From: Kribbella monticola
Lineage (GTDB): Bacteria; Actinomycetota; Actinomycetes; Propionibacteriales; Kribbellaceae
Reading direction: 5' to 3'
Length of the DNA: 64,000 bases
NCBI RefSeq assembly: GCF_003261635.1
Contig: NZ_QFXK01000039.1
Coordinates: 248,001-312,000 of the forward strand
Positions within the stretch are counted from its first letter, which is position 1. Each line of letters starts with the position of its first letter. Position numbers and translations under genes: made by a program. This document shows, in pieces, positions 43,224 through 51,816 of the stretch. The notes under the pieces were generated by a model. That model did not search any database. It was not told the origin of the DNA and worked only from the letters and a program-made list of their open reading frames with translations.

Positions 43224-43733
43224 TTGTCCGACCAGGTGTCGTCCACGTCGGCCGAAGCTGGACAGTTGGCCGCTCCCGCCGAGCACTACTTCGTCGCCCC
43301 GGCGCTGGACGAGGTCGATCGGCAACTCGTCGAGGCGCTCGGGCGGGACGGCCGGATGTCGATCCGCGCCCTCGCCGACCAGGTGCACATCTCCCGGGCG
43401 AACGCCTACGCCCGGGTCGAGCGGCTCACCCAGACGGGCGTGATCACCGGGTTCACGGCAACGGTGGACCCGCTCAAACTCGGGTTGGCGACCTCGGCGT
43501 ACGTGACTCTCAGTCTCCGGCAGAGCTCCTGGCGCACCCTGCGGACCCAGCTCCAGGCCATCCCCGAGGTCAAGCACATGGCGCTAGTAGGCGGCGACTT
43601 CGACGCCATCCTCCTGGTCCGCGCGGCCGACAACGAGGGGCTGCGCCGCGTCGTCCTGGAGAAGCTCCAGGCCATCCCCGAAGTCCTCGCCACCCGCACC
43701 GCCCTGATCTTCGAAGACCTCAGCTCGCTCTAG
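43224..43733 (+). CDS. Lrp/AsnC-family regulator, probable bkd regulator
   Basis: About 169 residues from a TTG with GAGGAG 4 bases upstream. The AsnC helix-turn-helix is LDEVDRQLVEALGRDGRMS to HISRANAYARVERLTQTG; the ligand-binding RAM domain follows with IPEVKHMALVGGDFDAILLV. A leader of about 25 residues precedes the HTH. It is divergent from bkdABC and likely senses branched-chain amino or keto acids to control it. A GTG at 43236 is an alternative start. Confidence 0.88.
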   Translation: MSDQVSSTSAEAGQLAAPAEHYFVAPALDEVDRQLVEALGRDGRMSIRALADQVHISRANAYARVERLTQTGVITGFTATVDPLKLGLATSAYVTLSLRQSSWRTLRTQLQAIPEVKHMALVGGDFDAILLVRAADNEGLRRVVLEKLQAIPEVLATRTALIFEDLSSL

Positions 43734-43742
43734 CATGGCCGG

Positions 43743-44234
43743 ATGCGACGGTCTCGGGTGCTGCTTCTGCTGGCGATCACCTGCGCGTCGCTGACCGGTT
43801 GCGGGCCGGGGCAGTCCGGGGCGATCGGGCTGAGCGTGGACGACGCGGGTCGCACGATCGTCGTACTGCAGGACTGCAAGGGCGACATCGACAAGCTGAA
43901 GCTCGTCATGCTCGGCAGGCTCCAGACCGATCCCGAAAAGGTGCTGGTGGAGTGGTCCAACCCGAAGTCGCCGAAGGGCATCGTGCAGTTCCCGCTGGTC
44001 GAAGGTGCGGGGAAGTGGAAGCCGCAGTCACCGGTCCCGGAACTCGACGTGACCCGGCACTACGAACTGCGGGGCAAGAAGGAGAACGGCTGGTCGAATG
44101 CCAAGGACGTCAGATTCACCGTGACGGAATTGAAAGACCTCCAGCCGGGCCAGGTCCTGCGGTGGAAGGTCGGCTACACCGACACCAGCGAGATCGTGAC
44201 GATGGACGAGTACACCCCGAAGGACTGCGGCTGA
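43743..44234 (+). CDS. Putative lipoprotein, paralogue of the one at 45107
   Basis: 163 residues. The signal MRRSRVLLLLAITCASLTGC ends in the lipobox LTGC, so it should be an anchored extracytoplasmic lipoprotein. The mature start GAIGLSVDDAGRTIVVLQDCKGDID matches the start of the other lipoprotein (GAIGVSVDGHGRPV and CEGHIDG), and both end in a Cys near the C-terminus, which could pair with the internal one. Family and function unknown. It follows lrp by 9 bases and converges on the prenyltransferase gene. Confidence 0.8.
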   Translation: MRRSRVLLLLAITCASLTGCGPGQSGAIGLSVDDAGRTIVVLQDCKGDIDKLKLVMLGRLQTDPEKVLVEWSNPKSPKGIVQFPLVEGAGKWKPQSPVPELDVTRHYELRGKKENGWSNAKDVRFTVTELKDLQPGQVLRWKVGYTDTSEIVTMDEYTPKDCG

Positions 44235-44243
44235 GAGCCGGTA

Positions 44244-45020
44244 CTACGCGCCGCGGCGGCGATGCCGGTCGGCGTACGAGCGGAGGGCGCGGAGGAAGTC
44301 GACCTCGCGGAAGGCCGGCCAGTACGCCTCGCAGAAGTACAGCTCGGAGTACGCGCTCTGCCAGAGCAGGAAGTTCGACATGCGCTGTTCGCCGCTGGTG
44401 CGGATGATCAGGTCGGGGTCCGGCTGGCCGACTGTGTAGAGGTGCTTGGTGATGTCGTCGGCGCTGAGCGTCTCGGCCAAGGTGTCGAGATCGTTGCCCG
44501 CTTCCGCCTCGGACTCCAGCAGCGAACGGACTGCCTCGACGACTTCCTGACGACCGCCGTACCCGATCGCCAACGTGATGTGGTTGCCGGTGGCGCAATC
44601 CTTCGTCGCCTCGACCGCGTTCTTGAGCGCGTACGCCGTACTGTCCGGCAACAGGTCGAGCAGCCCCGCGAGGTGGACCTGCCAGCGACCGCCGGGCTGC
44701 GACAGCCGGCTCGCGACGATCTCCTCCGTGACCTCCATCAGGTACGCGACCTCGGCGTCGCCACGCTTGACCAGGTTCTCGGTGGAGCAGAGGAACACCG
44801 TCACATGCTGTACGCCGGCGGTCTCACACCAACCGAGCACCTTCTCGACGTGCAACGCGCCGTACCGGTGGCCGACGCTCGGATTCGCGTGCCCCTTTCC
44901 CCGCGCCCACCGCCGATTCCCGTCCATCACGATCCCGATGTGCTCCGGCAACGCCCGCCCCTTCAGCTTCCGCCGAACCCGCCGCGCGTACAGGGCATAA
45001 ACAAGATCCTTGAAAGACAT
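44244..45020 (-). CDS. uppS: Isoprenyl transferase (cis-prenyltransferase, UppS family)
   Basis: 258 residues. The catalytic Asp is in HIGIVMDGNRRWA near residue 33, and the diphosphate-binding end is DLIIRTSGEQRMSNFLLWQ with AYSELYF. It extends an allylic diphosphate with cis isoprene units for carrier-lipid synthesis. The RRWA variant and length resemble the short-chain mycobacterial enzyme Rv1086 that makes Z,E-farnesyl diphosphate more than the long-chain decaprenyl enzyme, but product length cannot be read with certainty. Flanked on both sides by the paralogous lipoprotein genes. Confidence 0.92.
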   Translation of the reverse strand: MSFKDLVYALYARRVRRKLKGRALPEHIGIVMDGNRRWARGKGHANPSVGHRYGALHVEKVLGWCETAGVQHVTVFLCSTENLVKRGDAEVAYLMEVTEEIVASRLSQPGGRWQVHLAGLLDLLPDSTAYALKNAVEATKDCATGNHITLAIGYGGRQEVVEAVRSLLESEAEAGNDLDTLAETLSADDITKHLYTVGQPDPDLIIRTSGEQRMSNFLLWQSAYSELYFCEAYWPAFREVDFLRALRSYADRHRRRGA

Positions 45021-45106
45021 CCCAGCAACCTACTCAACCGCCGCTACCCACCGCACCTCCCCAACCACGACTTCAGGCCGGCTAGTCGAGCGCTTAGGCT
45101 AGGCGG

Positions 45107-45601
45107 ATGCGGCTGTGGGGCTTGCTGGGTTCGGCCGGGCTGCTGCTGAGCCTGGCTGGCTGCGGCGTCCCCGCCGGCGGTGCGATCGGTGTGAGCGTCG
45201 ACGGGCACGGCCGGCCGGTGATCTACATCCAGATGTGCGAAGGACACATCGACGGCGCAACCTTGTACCGGTCGGACGACGACTCGTCCGAGGACCAGAT
45301 CTTCGGCCGCTGGGTCGTCAGCCCCGCGGTCGAGGGGTTCTCCCAGTTCAACCTCGCGGCACCGACTGGCGACTGGCGCGCCGCTCGGCAACTCCTACCG
45401 CGCGACCCTGCGACGGAGTACACGATCTACGGCTGGTCCACGGACAACAGCTACTCCGCCATGCACCTCGACTTCAGCCAGAACTCCCTCGCGGAACTGA
45501 AATCCGGCGAGCTCCGCTACCCGGACTTCGCCACCGGAAACCTCAAAACCGGCTCTCTCCAAGACTTCCGAAAAGAGACCTGCGAACAATCCTGGGGTTA
45601 G
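45107..45601 (+). CDS. Putative lipoprotein, paralogue of the one at 43743
   Basis: 164 residues with signal MRLWGLLGSAGLLLSLAGC and lipobox LAGC. The mature start GAIGVSVDGHGRPVIYIQMC aligns with the lipoprotein at 43743; a Cys follows in each at the same spacing and another near the C-terminus. The middle part has diverged. It is divergent from uppS with an 86-base gap. Function unknown. Confidence 0.8.
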   Translation: MRLWGLLGSAGLLLSLAGCGVPAGGAIGVSVDGHGRPVIYIQMCEGHIDGATLYRSDDDSSEDQIFGRWVVSPAVEGFSQFNLAAPTGDWRAARQLLPRDPATEYTIYGWSTDNSYSAMHLDFSQNSLAELKSGELRYPDFATGNLKTGSLQDFRKETCEQSWG

Positions 45602-45626
45602 CGAATCGCCGGAGGCAGACGCCGTA

Positions 45627-46622
45627 CTACGTGCGGGCGGCTCGTTGGCGGCGGATCCAGAGGAAGAGGGCGATGCAGGGGAGGAGGAGGCCGCCTAGGC
45701 CTAAGGCGAAGAAGTCCCAGCGCTGGTTGATGTGGTCGACCAGCCAGCCGAAGTTCTGGCCGAAGAAGCCGGTGACGAAGGTGAGGGGGAGGAAGACGGT
45801 GGCGAGGATCGTGAGTTGTTCGATGGTGGCGTTCTGTTGCACGCTCACCTTGGTCTGCTCGACCGAGATCACCGCCATGTTGGCCTCCAGCACGGTCGCG
45901 AGCAGATCGCGTTGTGCGGCGACTTCCTCGTTCACCAGTACGAGGTGGTCGTGGACGTCGCGGAAGTACGGCAGCAAGCCGGTGTTGCGGGCACCGCGTT
46001 CGAGATTGGCCAGTACTGCGAGGAGCGGGTGGACCGCGCGGTAGAAGTCGGTCACCTCGCGGCGGAGGAAGTAGATCCGCTCGGTCGGCGCCACCGATCC
46101 CGCGAACACGGTCCGCTCGACCTGCTCGATGTCGCGCTCCAACTCCGCGACGACCGGACCATAGGTGTCGACCACTTGGTCGAGAATTGCCCAGAGCACC
46201 GAGTTCGTACCGTTCTCCAGCAGCTCCGGCCGCTGCTCGAGCCGGGTCCGCGCCCCGTGCAGTTCGCTCGCGACCCCTTGCCGGACGGTGATCACGAAGG
46301 CCGGCCCGACGAACACGCTCACCTCGCCGAAGTCGACTTCCTCGCGCTCGTCGTCGTACCGGGCAGTGCGCAGGATGACGAGGCGGATGTCGCCTTCGTA
46401 CGGTTCGACCTTCGGCCGCAGGTGGAACGTCTGCGCATCCTCGACGGCGAGTTCGTGCAGGCCGAAGCACTCGCTGGCCTGGGTGAGCTCGGCCGCGGTC
46501 GGGTCGAACAGGCCGAGCCAGACGAACCCGCCTTCCCGGCACCGTTGGGCGGCGTCCTCGATCGACATCGCCCCGACATGCTGGCGACGCCCGTCCCGGT
46601 AGTACGCGCAGTCGATGATCAT
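45627..46622 (-). CDS. corA: CorA-family divalent cation transporter with GQN in place of GMN
   Basis: 331 residues: a large N-terminal cytoplasmic funnel domain, a long helix, and two C-terminal membrane helices (about 270-290 and 305-323). The selectivity loop between them reads FFGQNFGW where classical CorA has GMN. Gly and Asn are kept and Met is replaced by Gln. The family moves Mg, Co, Ni or, in some branches, zinc outward. Which ion this variant prefers is open. Transcribed alone, ending with an RRQRAART basic tail. Confidence 0.9.
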   Translation of the reverse strand: MIIDCAYYRDGRRQHVGAMSIEDAAQRCREGGFVWLGLFDPTAAELTQASECFGLHELAVEDAQTFHLRPKVEPYEGDIRLVILRTARYDDEREEVDFGEVSVFVGPAFVITVRQGVASELHGARTRLEQRPELLENGTNSVLWAILDQVVDTYGPVVAELERDIEQVERTVFAGSVAPTERIYFLRREVTDFYRAVHPLLAVLANLERGARNTGLLPYFRDVHDHLVLVNEEVAAQRDLLATVLEANMAVISVEQTKVSVQQNATIEQLTILATVFLPLTFVTGFFGQNFGWLVDHINQRWDFFALGLGGLLLPCIALFLWIRRQRAART

Positions 46623-46739
46623 GGCCGACTCCTCTCGTTCCCCACCGATGGTCCGCCGGTACTACGTCTCGCGATACCCCCGCGAGCGGTGAAATAGGGT
46701 TGATCGGGTGAAGCTGTGATGAACCGCGAAGGAGATCCG

Positions 46740-47711
46740 ATGGCGCTGCCCACCGTGTTGATGCCTGGTCCGATGAACCGCTCCGTGCCGGCCGGGCTGG
46801 ACGGTCGTTTCGAGGTCATCCGGCTCTGGGAGACCGACGACCCGGATGCCGTGCTGGCCGAGCGGGCGAAGGACATCGTTGCCGTTGCCAACGCCGGTAC
46901 GCCGATCGACGGCGCCTTTCTCGATCGCCTGCCTGCACTGCAACTCATCGCGAATTTCGGCGTCGGCTACGACAAGATCGACGCGAACGCGGCGGCGGAC
47001 CGTGGCGTCGTGGTCACCAACACGCCCGGCGTACTCGATGACGAGGTCGCCGACACCGCGCTCGGGCTGCTGCTGATGACGGTCCGCCAGCTTCCGCAGG
47101 CTGAGCGATTCCTGCGAGCCGGGCATTGGCAGGAGCGGTCCTATCCCCTGACGCCGACAACCCTGCGTGGGCGCACGATGGGGGTCGTCGGGCTGGGCCG
47201 GATCGGCGAGGCGATCGCTCATCGCGCTGAGGCCTTCGGTATTTCCGTTGCCTATCACAATCGTCATCGCAAAGACGTTGCCTACCGCTACTATCCGACG
47301 CTGCTCGAACTCGCGACCGCGGTCGACATCCTGACCATCGTGGTACCCGGTGGCGACGAGACCAAGCACCTGGTGAACGCGGAAGTGCTGGCGGCGCTCG
47401 GCCCGGACGGCATCCTGATCAACGTTGCCCGCGGATCGGTCGTCGACGAGGCGGCGCTGGTGGATGCCCTGCGCAACAAGACGATTCTCGGCGCCGGGCT
47501 GGATGTCTTCGAGCACGAACCCGAGGTCCACCCGGGTCTGCTCGAGGTGGACAACGCCGTACTGCTTCCGCACGTCGGCTCCGCCAGCGTCCCGACGCGC
47601 GACGCGATGGGCGGGCTTGTCGTGGCGAATCTGGTCAGCTGGTTCGACCACGGCGTACCGGTGACCCCTGTACCGGAATCGGCGGATCTGGTACGACGTG
47701 GTGATGGCTGA
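46740..47711 (+). CDS. D-isomer-specific 2-hydroxyacid dehydrogenase
   Basis: 323 residues. The NAD(P) domain has GVVGLGRIGEAIAHRA near residue 148; the catalytic Arg is in NVARGSVVDEAAL, Glu in DVFEHEPEVH and His in LPHVGSAS. AAGGAG with 5-base spacing fixes the ATG at 46740. The family interconverts 2-oxo and D-2-hydroxy acids such as glyoxylate, hydroxypyruvate or phosphoglycerate; the AYHNRHRKD loop after the first strand hints at NADP preference. The 3' end overlaps the next gene by 8 bases. Confidence 0.9.
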   Translation: MALPTVLMPGPMNRSVPAGLDGRFEVIRLWETDDPDAVLAERAKDIVAVANAGTPIDGAFLDRLPALQLIANFGVGYDKIDANAAADRGVVVTNTPGVLDDEVADTALGLLLMTVRQLPQAERFLRAGHWQERSYPLTPTTLRGRTMGVVGLGRIGEAIAHRAEAFGISVAYHNRHRKDVAYRYYPTLLELATAVDILTIVVPGGDETKHLVNAEVLAALGPDGILINVARGSVVDEAALVDALRNKTILGAGLDVFEHEPEVHPGLLEVDNAVLLPHVGSASVPTRDAMGGLVVANLVSWFDHGVPVTPVPESADLVRRGDG

Positions 47712-48084
47712 TCAAGACGACGTACGGCGGATCGCGCTCGGGCTGCCCGAGGTGACGGAATCTGCCGACACCTTCGCGTTCTCGGTGCCGAACAAGGGCA
47801 AGGACAAGGCCTTCGCCTGGGTCTGGAACGAGCGCGTCGAGCCGAAGAAACCCCGGGTCCCGAACCCTGGGGTGCTGGCGATCCGGGTCGCCGGTGCGGC
47901 GGCGAAGGAGGAACTCCTGGCCGCCGACCCGGCCAAGTTCTTCACCGAGCCGCATTACAACGGCTACCCAGCCGTCCTCGTCCGCCTCGCGGCAGTCGAC
48001 GCGACAGAGCTAACCGAGCTCCTCACCGACGCCTGGCGCTGCCAAGCCCCCCGCGCTTTGATCACCCAGCTCGACGCCGACTGA
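47704..48084 (+). CDS. MmcQ/YjbR family protein
   Basis: 126 residues of the MmcQ/YjbR fold: DDVRRIALGLPEVTES at the start, FAWVWNERVEPKKPRV and FFTEPHYNGYPAVLVRL. The family has a DNA-binding-like or cyclic-ligand fold with no agreed role. ATG at 47704 is used; two GTG codons just before it are possible. It overlaps the dehydrogenase gene by 8 bases and its last 75 bases are antisense to the DUF402 gene end. Confidence 0.85.
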   Translation: MADQDDVRRIALGLPEVTESADTFAFSVPNKGKDKAFAWVWNERVEPKKPRVPNPGVLAIRVAGAAAKEELLAADPAKFFTEPHYNGYPAVLVRLAAVDATELTELLTDAWRCQAPRALITQLDAD

Positions 48085-48702
48085 CCAAGCGGCACCACCG
48101 AGTCGGAGTTCCGGTGGCAGCACCGGCGTCGACCAACTCGGATCGGGACGCCAGTCGATCCAGGACGGATCGAACGGACCTCGGCGCCGCCCGAGCTCAC
48201 GGAGTACGCGAGCCGCTTCTTCTTCCAGATCAACCGGCACGTCGAGGATGCCGCGGGCAACCGCTTGGGCGTAGTCGTCCTGGTCCTTGAGTTGCGGGTT
48301 GCCGGCGGGGTCGACCAGGAGATCCAGCACGAGATCCATGGTCCGGAGACCGTACTGCGTTTCGTCGTACGGCAGCTCGAAGTTCACGTACCACCCGGCG
48401 AAGTCGGGCCCGGACCAGCCGAGGTTGATACTCGACCAGGCGCCACGGGTGCGAAACGTCAAGGTCGCGAGATCCGCCGGTGCTTCGACGGCGTTGTAAA
48501 CAAGGGTTTCCATCGCTGCCAGCTTCCGCTCCGCGCGCGAAAGCCCTTCGCGTCCGGCGACTCCGCGACTACTCGCGTAGACCCCGAGCGTGCCCGCCGG
48601 TGCATACGTCACCCATCGGTTGGCGCTTCTCTCCACCACCACCTGCGGCACAGCGCTCCACAACCGCCCTCGCCACACCTCGACAACCGCGACCTGCTGC
48701 AC
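48010..48702 (-). CDS. DUF402 domain protein
   Basis: 230 residues. DUF402 features are GWYVNFELPYDETQYGLRTMD, LDLLVDPAGNPQLKDQDDY and the closing WIDWRPDPSWSTPVLPP. Characterised relatives hydrolyse nucleoside di- or triphosphates, with the acidic cluster of the LDLLVDP and KDQDDY region binding metal. The final 25 or so residues after VLPP look non-conserved and are encoded antisense to the end of the MmcQ gene, suggesting a drifted stop. It starts with GTG. Confidence 0.82.
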   Translation of the reverse strand: MQQVAVVEVWRGRLWSAVPQVVVERSANRWVTYAPAGTLGVYASSRGVAGREGLSRAERKLAAMETLVYNAVEAPADLATLTFRTRGAWSSINLGWSGPDFAGWYVNFELPYDETQYGLRTMDLVLDLLVDPAGNPQLKDQDDYAQAVARGILDVPVDLEEEAARVLRELGRRRGPFDPSWIDWRPDPSWSTPVLPPELRLGGAAWSVGVELGDQSAGGLAAPGVGEELG

Positions 48703-48708
48703 GGCGTC

Positions 48709-48768
48709 TCAGCGGTCCCAGATCGGCCAGTTGTTGTGCCGCACCGCGCCGTACAGGACGTCGTTCAC
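48709..48768 (-). CDS. Possible 19-residue ORF just upstream of the DUF402 gene
   Basis: GTG at 48768 has GAGGAAA just upstream and reads VNDVLYGAVRHNNWPIWDR before a TGA; the DUF402 GTG begins 6 bases later. It may be a leader peptide or chance. No homologue is recognised. Confidence 0.3.
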   Translation of the reverse strand: MNDVLYGAVRHNNWPIWDR

Positions 48769-48833
48769 GCTTTCCTCATTCCGCCGGCTCGTCTCTCCTC
48801 CGACAGTAGCTGCCGGTCCGTGACCCGGCGTAC

Positions 48834-49721
48834 TCATTTGTCTACGCCGCGAAGCGTCGCGAGAAGCTCAGGCCAGAGGGTGTGGAGGGTGCTGAGATGA
48901 GCCGTCGGCCGCAACTCGAGGGTCGCGCCGGGGATCTGTGCGGCGAGCCAGTGCGCGTTGCGGATCGACGCGTTCGGGTCCTCGGTGCCGTGCCAGATCG
49001 TCGTTGGACAGGTAATCGTCTCGGGTCGGAAAGCCCAACTTCTGAAGGAGATTGCGGCATCGCGGAGGTAGCCGGCCGTGTTCGCCAACGCTTCGCGGGC
49101 CGCTGCGGCCAACTCAGCCGGGTCCTGCCGCGCGAGCACCTCCACGTCGAGTGGGTGCAGCCCGTCGATCCATTTCCGGGCGAGCGCTTCGGTTGTCGAT
49201 CCACGCGGATCCAGCTGCGCTACGTACGACTCGAACTCCGGCCGCATCAGCTCGATCGCTTCGCTGATGGAGCACCGCGCGAGCTTCCGGATGAAGGCCT
49301 GCTTGTCCGGCGTCAGGTCGTCACGGTGGTACGGCGGATCGAGCTCCGGCACGTTCGCCGTACTCGCGACCACCGCGACCGCGCGAACCCGATCCGGCCG
49401 GCGAGCCGCACACGCGAGCGCATACGGACCACCCAGCGACATGCCCAGTACTGCGTATCGCTCGACGCCGAGCAGATCCGCCACGCTCGCGACATCATCC
49501 GCCACGCTCAGGTGGTCCGACTCGCACGCGTCGGACTGCCCGTACCCCGGCCTGTTCACCGCGATCAGCCGTACGCCGAGGTCACGCGCAGCCTCGGCGC
49601 CGGGATACGCCGCGTGCCGGGTGTCCGGGCAGCCGTGCAGGAAGAACACGACCGGGCCTTCGCCCGCACTCCAGTACTGCGCCTGCCGGCCGTCGGGCAG
49701 GCGCAGAAGCTCGCTGGTCAA
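48834..49721 (-). CDS. Alpha/beta-fold hydrolase
   Basis: 295 residues: oxyanion segment VFFLHGCPDTRHA, nucleophile elbow GMSLGGPYALA near residue 94, acid in HGTEDPNAS and His in RPTAHLSTLH. It is a proline iminopeptidase/epoxide-hydrolase-like member with unknown substrate. The start is TTG at 49721, right after the VOC gene stop (TGATTG), so the two genes form an operon. Confidence 0.87.
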   Translation of the reverse strand: MTSELLRLPDGRQAQYWSAGEGPVVFFLHGCPDTRHAAYPGAEAARDLGVRLIAVNRPGYGQSDACESDHLSVADDVASVADLLGVERYAVLGMSLGGPYALACAARRPDRVRAVAVVASTANVPELDPPYHRDDLTPDKQAFIRKLARCSISEAIELMRPEFESYVAQLDPRGSTTEALARKWIDGLHPLDVEVLARQDPAELAAAAREALANTAGYLRDAAISFRSWAFRPETITCPTTIWHGTEDPNASIRNAHWLAAQIPGATLELRPTAHLSTLHTLWPELLATLRGVDK

Positions 49722-50135
49722 TCAGGCCTGCGGCGCTGCGATGTTCACCATCCAGGAGACGCCGAACCGGTCGATGACCATGCCGAACTCGTCGCCCCAC
49801 ATCTGTTTCTCCAGCGGCATCGTCACGGTGCCGCCTTCCGAGAGCTTCTCGTAGTACCCGCGGAGGTCGTCGCCGTCGTCACCGCTGAGGCTGACCGACA
49901 TCGTCGTACCGGGCTTGAACTCCATCCCCTCGGGCGTGTCCGAGCCCATCAACGTGAAGCCGTTCGGCGCCTCCAGTGAGGCGTGCATGATCTTGTCGGC
50001 ATCCGGCCCATCGGCCGCGCCGAACTCGCCGAAGGTGTTCATCGCCAGCTCCCCACCGAACACGCTGCGGTAGAACTCGAACGCCTCCCGCGCAGTGCCG
50101 TTGTAGCTGATGTACGGATTCAGTCGTGACGCCAT
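49722..50135 (-). CDS. VOC-family protein, PhnB-like
   Basis: 137 residues of the glyoxalase/PhnB-like fold: MASRLNPYISYNGTAREAFEFY (split here as MASRLNPYISYNG and TAREAFEFYRSVFGG), FTLMGSDTPEG, and the closing MWGDEFGMVIDRFGVSW. PhnB-like proteins mostly lack known activity. It precedes the hydrolase gene in an operon. Confidence 0.88.
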   Translation of the reverse strand: MASRLNPYISYNGTAREAFEFYRSVFGGELAMNTFGEFGAADGPDADKIMHASLEAPNGFTLMGSDTPEGMEFKPGTTMSVSLSGDDGDDLRGYYEKLSEGGTVTMPLEKQMWGDEFGMVIDRFGVSWMVNIAAPQA

Positions 50136-50283
50136 CAGATCGCTCCTAGCCCGAGTGTTTTCCCCTTGCTCCGCACACTAGACCCGCCCACGGACAGTCC
50201 GCGAGGTTCAGATCCGGCCATCATCTTTGTCATTTCTCCACCACCCGTGGCGCCAGGAAGCACACATACGCCATGCTCAACCC

Positions 50284-50433
50284 ATGTGGTGGCGACGGCG
50301 AAAGCGCCGTAAGTCGGAGGAGTCCTCGGTACACGGCACCGAGGCCTCGGACTGGCGCCCACCCCGACCCCCCTCCGAGGTCAAAGACCTCCGCGCCCGC
50401 CTAACCTCAGAAGGCCACACCCTCAAGCACTAA
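50284..50433 (+). CDS. Possible small basic protein (49 aa)
   Basis: MWWRRRKRRKSEESSVHG opens a 49-residue ORF ending GHTLKH, with mostly G/C third positions. Arg/Lys-rich N-terminus, charged throughout, no membrane helix. No strong ribosome site. The surrounding gap (50136-50548) shows nothing else. Confidence 0.4.
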   Translation: MWWRRRKRRKSEESSVHGTEASDWRPPRPPSEVKDLRARLTSEGHTLKH

Positions 50434-50548
50434 CAACTTCTGTCGGTGACGTCTGGAGTCACAGCGAGCTATCGGCGTGGCCGGGCGCATTCGGGGGTTT
50501 CTTGGGGCGGGTCTCGCGTTGGTGGGGTGGGGGCGGCATGCTGGGGCG

Positions 50549-51001
50549 ATGGTGACGGTGTATGAGGCGGCGGGTGGGCAGGCGGGCATGGTTCGGCTGG
50601 CCGAGGCTTGGCATGCGCGGGTGATGGCCGACGAGGTGGTGAGTCACGCGTTCAGCCACGGCTTCCATCCCCAGCACAGTCACCGGCTCGCGGCGTACTG
50701 GGGTGAAGCTCTGGGCGGACCGACCACATACTCCGAGTCGTACGGCGACGAGTCGTCCGTCGTACGGACGCACAGCGGCAACGGCCCGCACGACGAGATG
50801 GACCGGCGCGCGATCGTCTGCTTCGACCAGGCTCTCGACGACGTCGGTCTGACGGACCCACTGCGACAGGTGTTGCACGACTACTTCGCGTGGGCCACGA
50901 CGACGAGCATGACGCAGTACACCGGCTCTGCGGACGACGTCCCCAACGGCCTCAGCATTCCGCGCTGGTCGTGGGACGGACTCGAATCCCCTACAAACTG
51001 A
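50549..51001 (+). CDS. Truncated hemoglobin-like globin, group 2
   Basis: 150 residues from ATG at 50549. VYEAAGGQAGMVRLAEAWH is the globin A-B region, FHPQHSHRLAAYWGEALGGP covers the E helix and SGNGPHDEMDRRAIVCFDQALDDVGL the F-G region with the proximal His. This matches group 2 truncated hemoglobins that bind heme and handle O2, NO or peroxide. The longer upstream GTG reading is less family-like. Its last 11 bases overlap the convergent YggT gene. Confidence 0.82.
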   Translation: MVTVYEAAGGQAGMVRLAEAWHARVMADEVVSHAFSHGFHPQHSHRLAAYWGEALGGPTTYSESYGDESSVVRTHSGNGPHDEMDRRAIVCFDQALDDVGLTDPLRQVLHDYFAWATTTSMTQYTGSADDVPNGLSIPRWSWDGLESPTN

Positions 51002-51266
51002 AGGCGATCGAGCGCAGCACCAGTACGGCGATGAACACCACGGTGAAGGCGATGTCGAACGAGAGACCGCCGGCGCTCACCGGCCGAAGCCTTCGCCGTA
51101 CGGGTGCGAGCACCGGCTCCGTCCCCGCGTAGACGACCGCCCGCGCGCGGCCGACCCAGTGCGGCCCTTGAGCCAGCACTCGTCCCCAGTCGAGCACCAT
51201 GCGTGCAAGCAGCAGCAGGATGAACAACGACAACGCGTACCCGACCAGCGTTCCGATAAGACTCAT
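50991..51266 (-). CDS. YggT family membrane protein
   Basis: 91 residues with two membrane helices (YALSLFILLLLARMVLDW and IAFTVVFIAVLVLRSIAF) joined by TEPVLAPVRRRLRPV. YggT proteins are linked to cell division or osmotic response in other bacteria. It stands apart from the sepF region where YggT usually lies in actinobacteria, so it may be a second copy. Confidence 0.88.
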   Translation of the reverse strand: MSLIGTLVGYALSLFILLLLARMVLDWGRVLAQGPHWVGRARAVVYAGTEPVLAPVRRRLRPVSAGGLSFDIAFTVVFIAVLVLRSIAFSL

Positions 51267-51362
51267 GGTTCCTCCGCAGTGACCGTCTTACCGATTGCAA
51301 CGAGCCGGCGCGTCCGGAAATGTCCCTCCAGCTGGGTTCTCAGCCGACTTTCAGGTCGGCAC

Positions 51363-51740
51363 CTAGGCCTCGGCGATGGCTGCGATCGAGACCCGCAGTC
51401 CTTCCACGTCCACCGGCAGCGAAGCGCCTTGGCGGGCAGGCTGAACGGTCGGGAACCACGCCATCCACTCCTCGTTCATCCCCGCGAAGTCCGCCGGGTC
51501 ACGCAGGATGAAGGTCGCGCTGACCACCTTGTCCAGCGAACTCCCCGCCGCCTCCAAGATCGCGGCGACATTGCGCAGACACTGCCGCGTCTGCTCCTGA
51601 ATCGTGTCCCCCGCCAGCAACCCGGTCGCAGGGTCGTACCCCGCCTGCCCCGACACGAACACCAGCCCCGCAGCCTTCACCGCCTGACTGTACGCCGCCG
51701 ACTTCGGCGCCTCATCAGTCTCGACAACCACCCGCACCAT
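51363..51740 (-). CDS. RidA family protein
   Basis: 125 residues of the YjgF/RidA family: AAYSQAVKAAGLVFVSGQAG at the start, QTRQCLRNVAAILEAAGSSLDKVV, and the closing RQGASLPVDVEGLRVSI. The usual RidA active-site Arg is not clearly conserved (RQGASLP for the more typical RxxV segment), so deaminase activity toward enamines is uncertain. Confidence 0.87.
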   Translation of the reverse strand: MVRVVVETDEAPKSAAYSQAVKAAGLVFVSGQAGYDPATGLLAGDTIQEQTRQCLRNVAAILEAAGSSLDKVVSATFILRDPADFAGMNEEWMAWFPTVQPARQGASLPVDVEGLRVSIAAIAEA

Positions 51741-51816
51741 CCCGCTCTCCCCTCACCTCACCAACCCAACCTCCCGCCAGTCAACCGCCCCCGACCCCAG
51801 ATAGCCAGCCGCGAAA

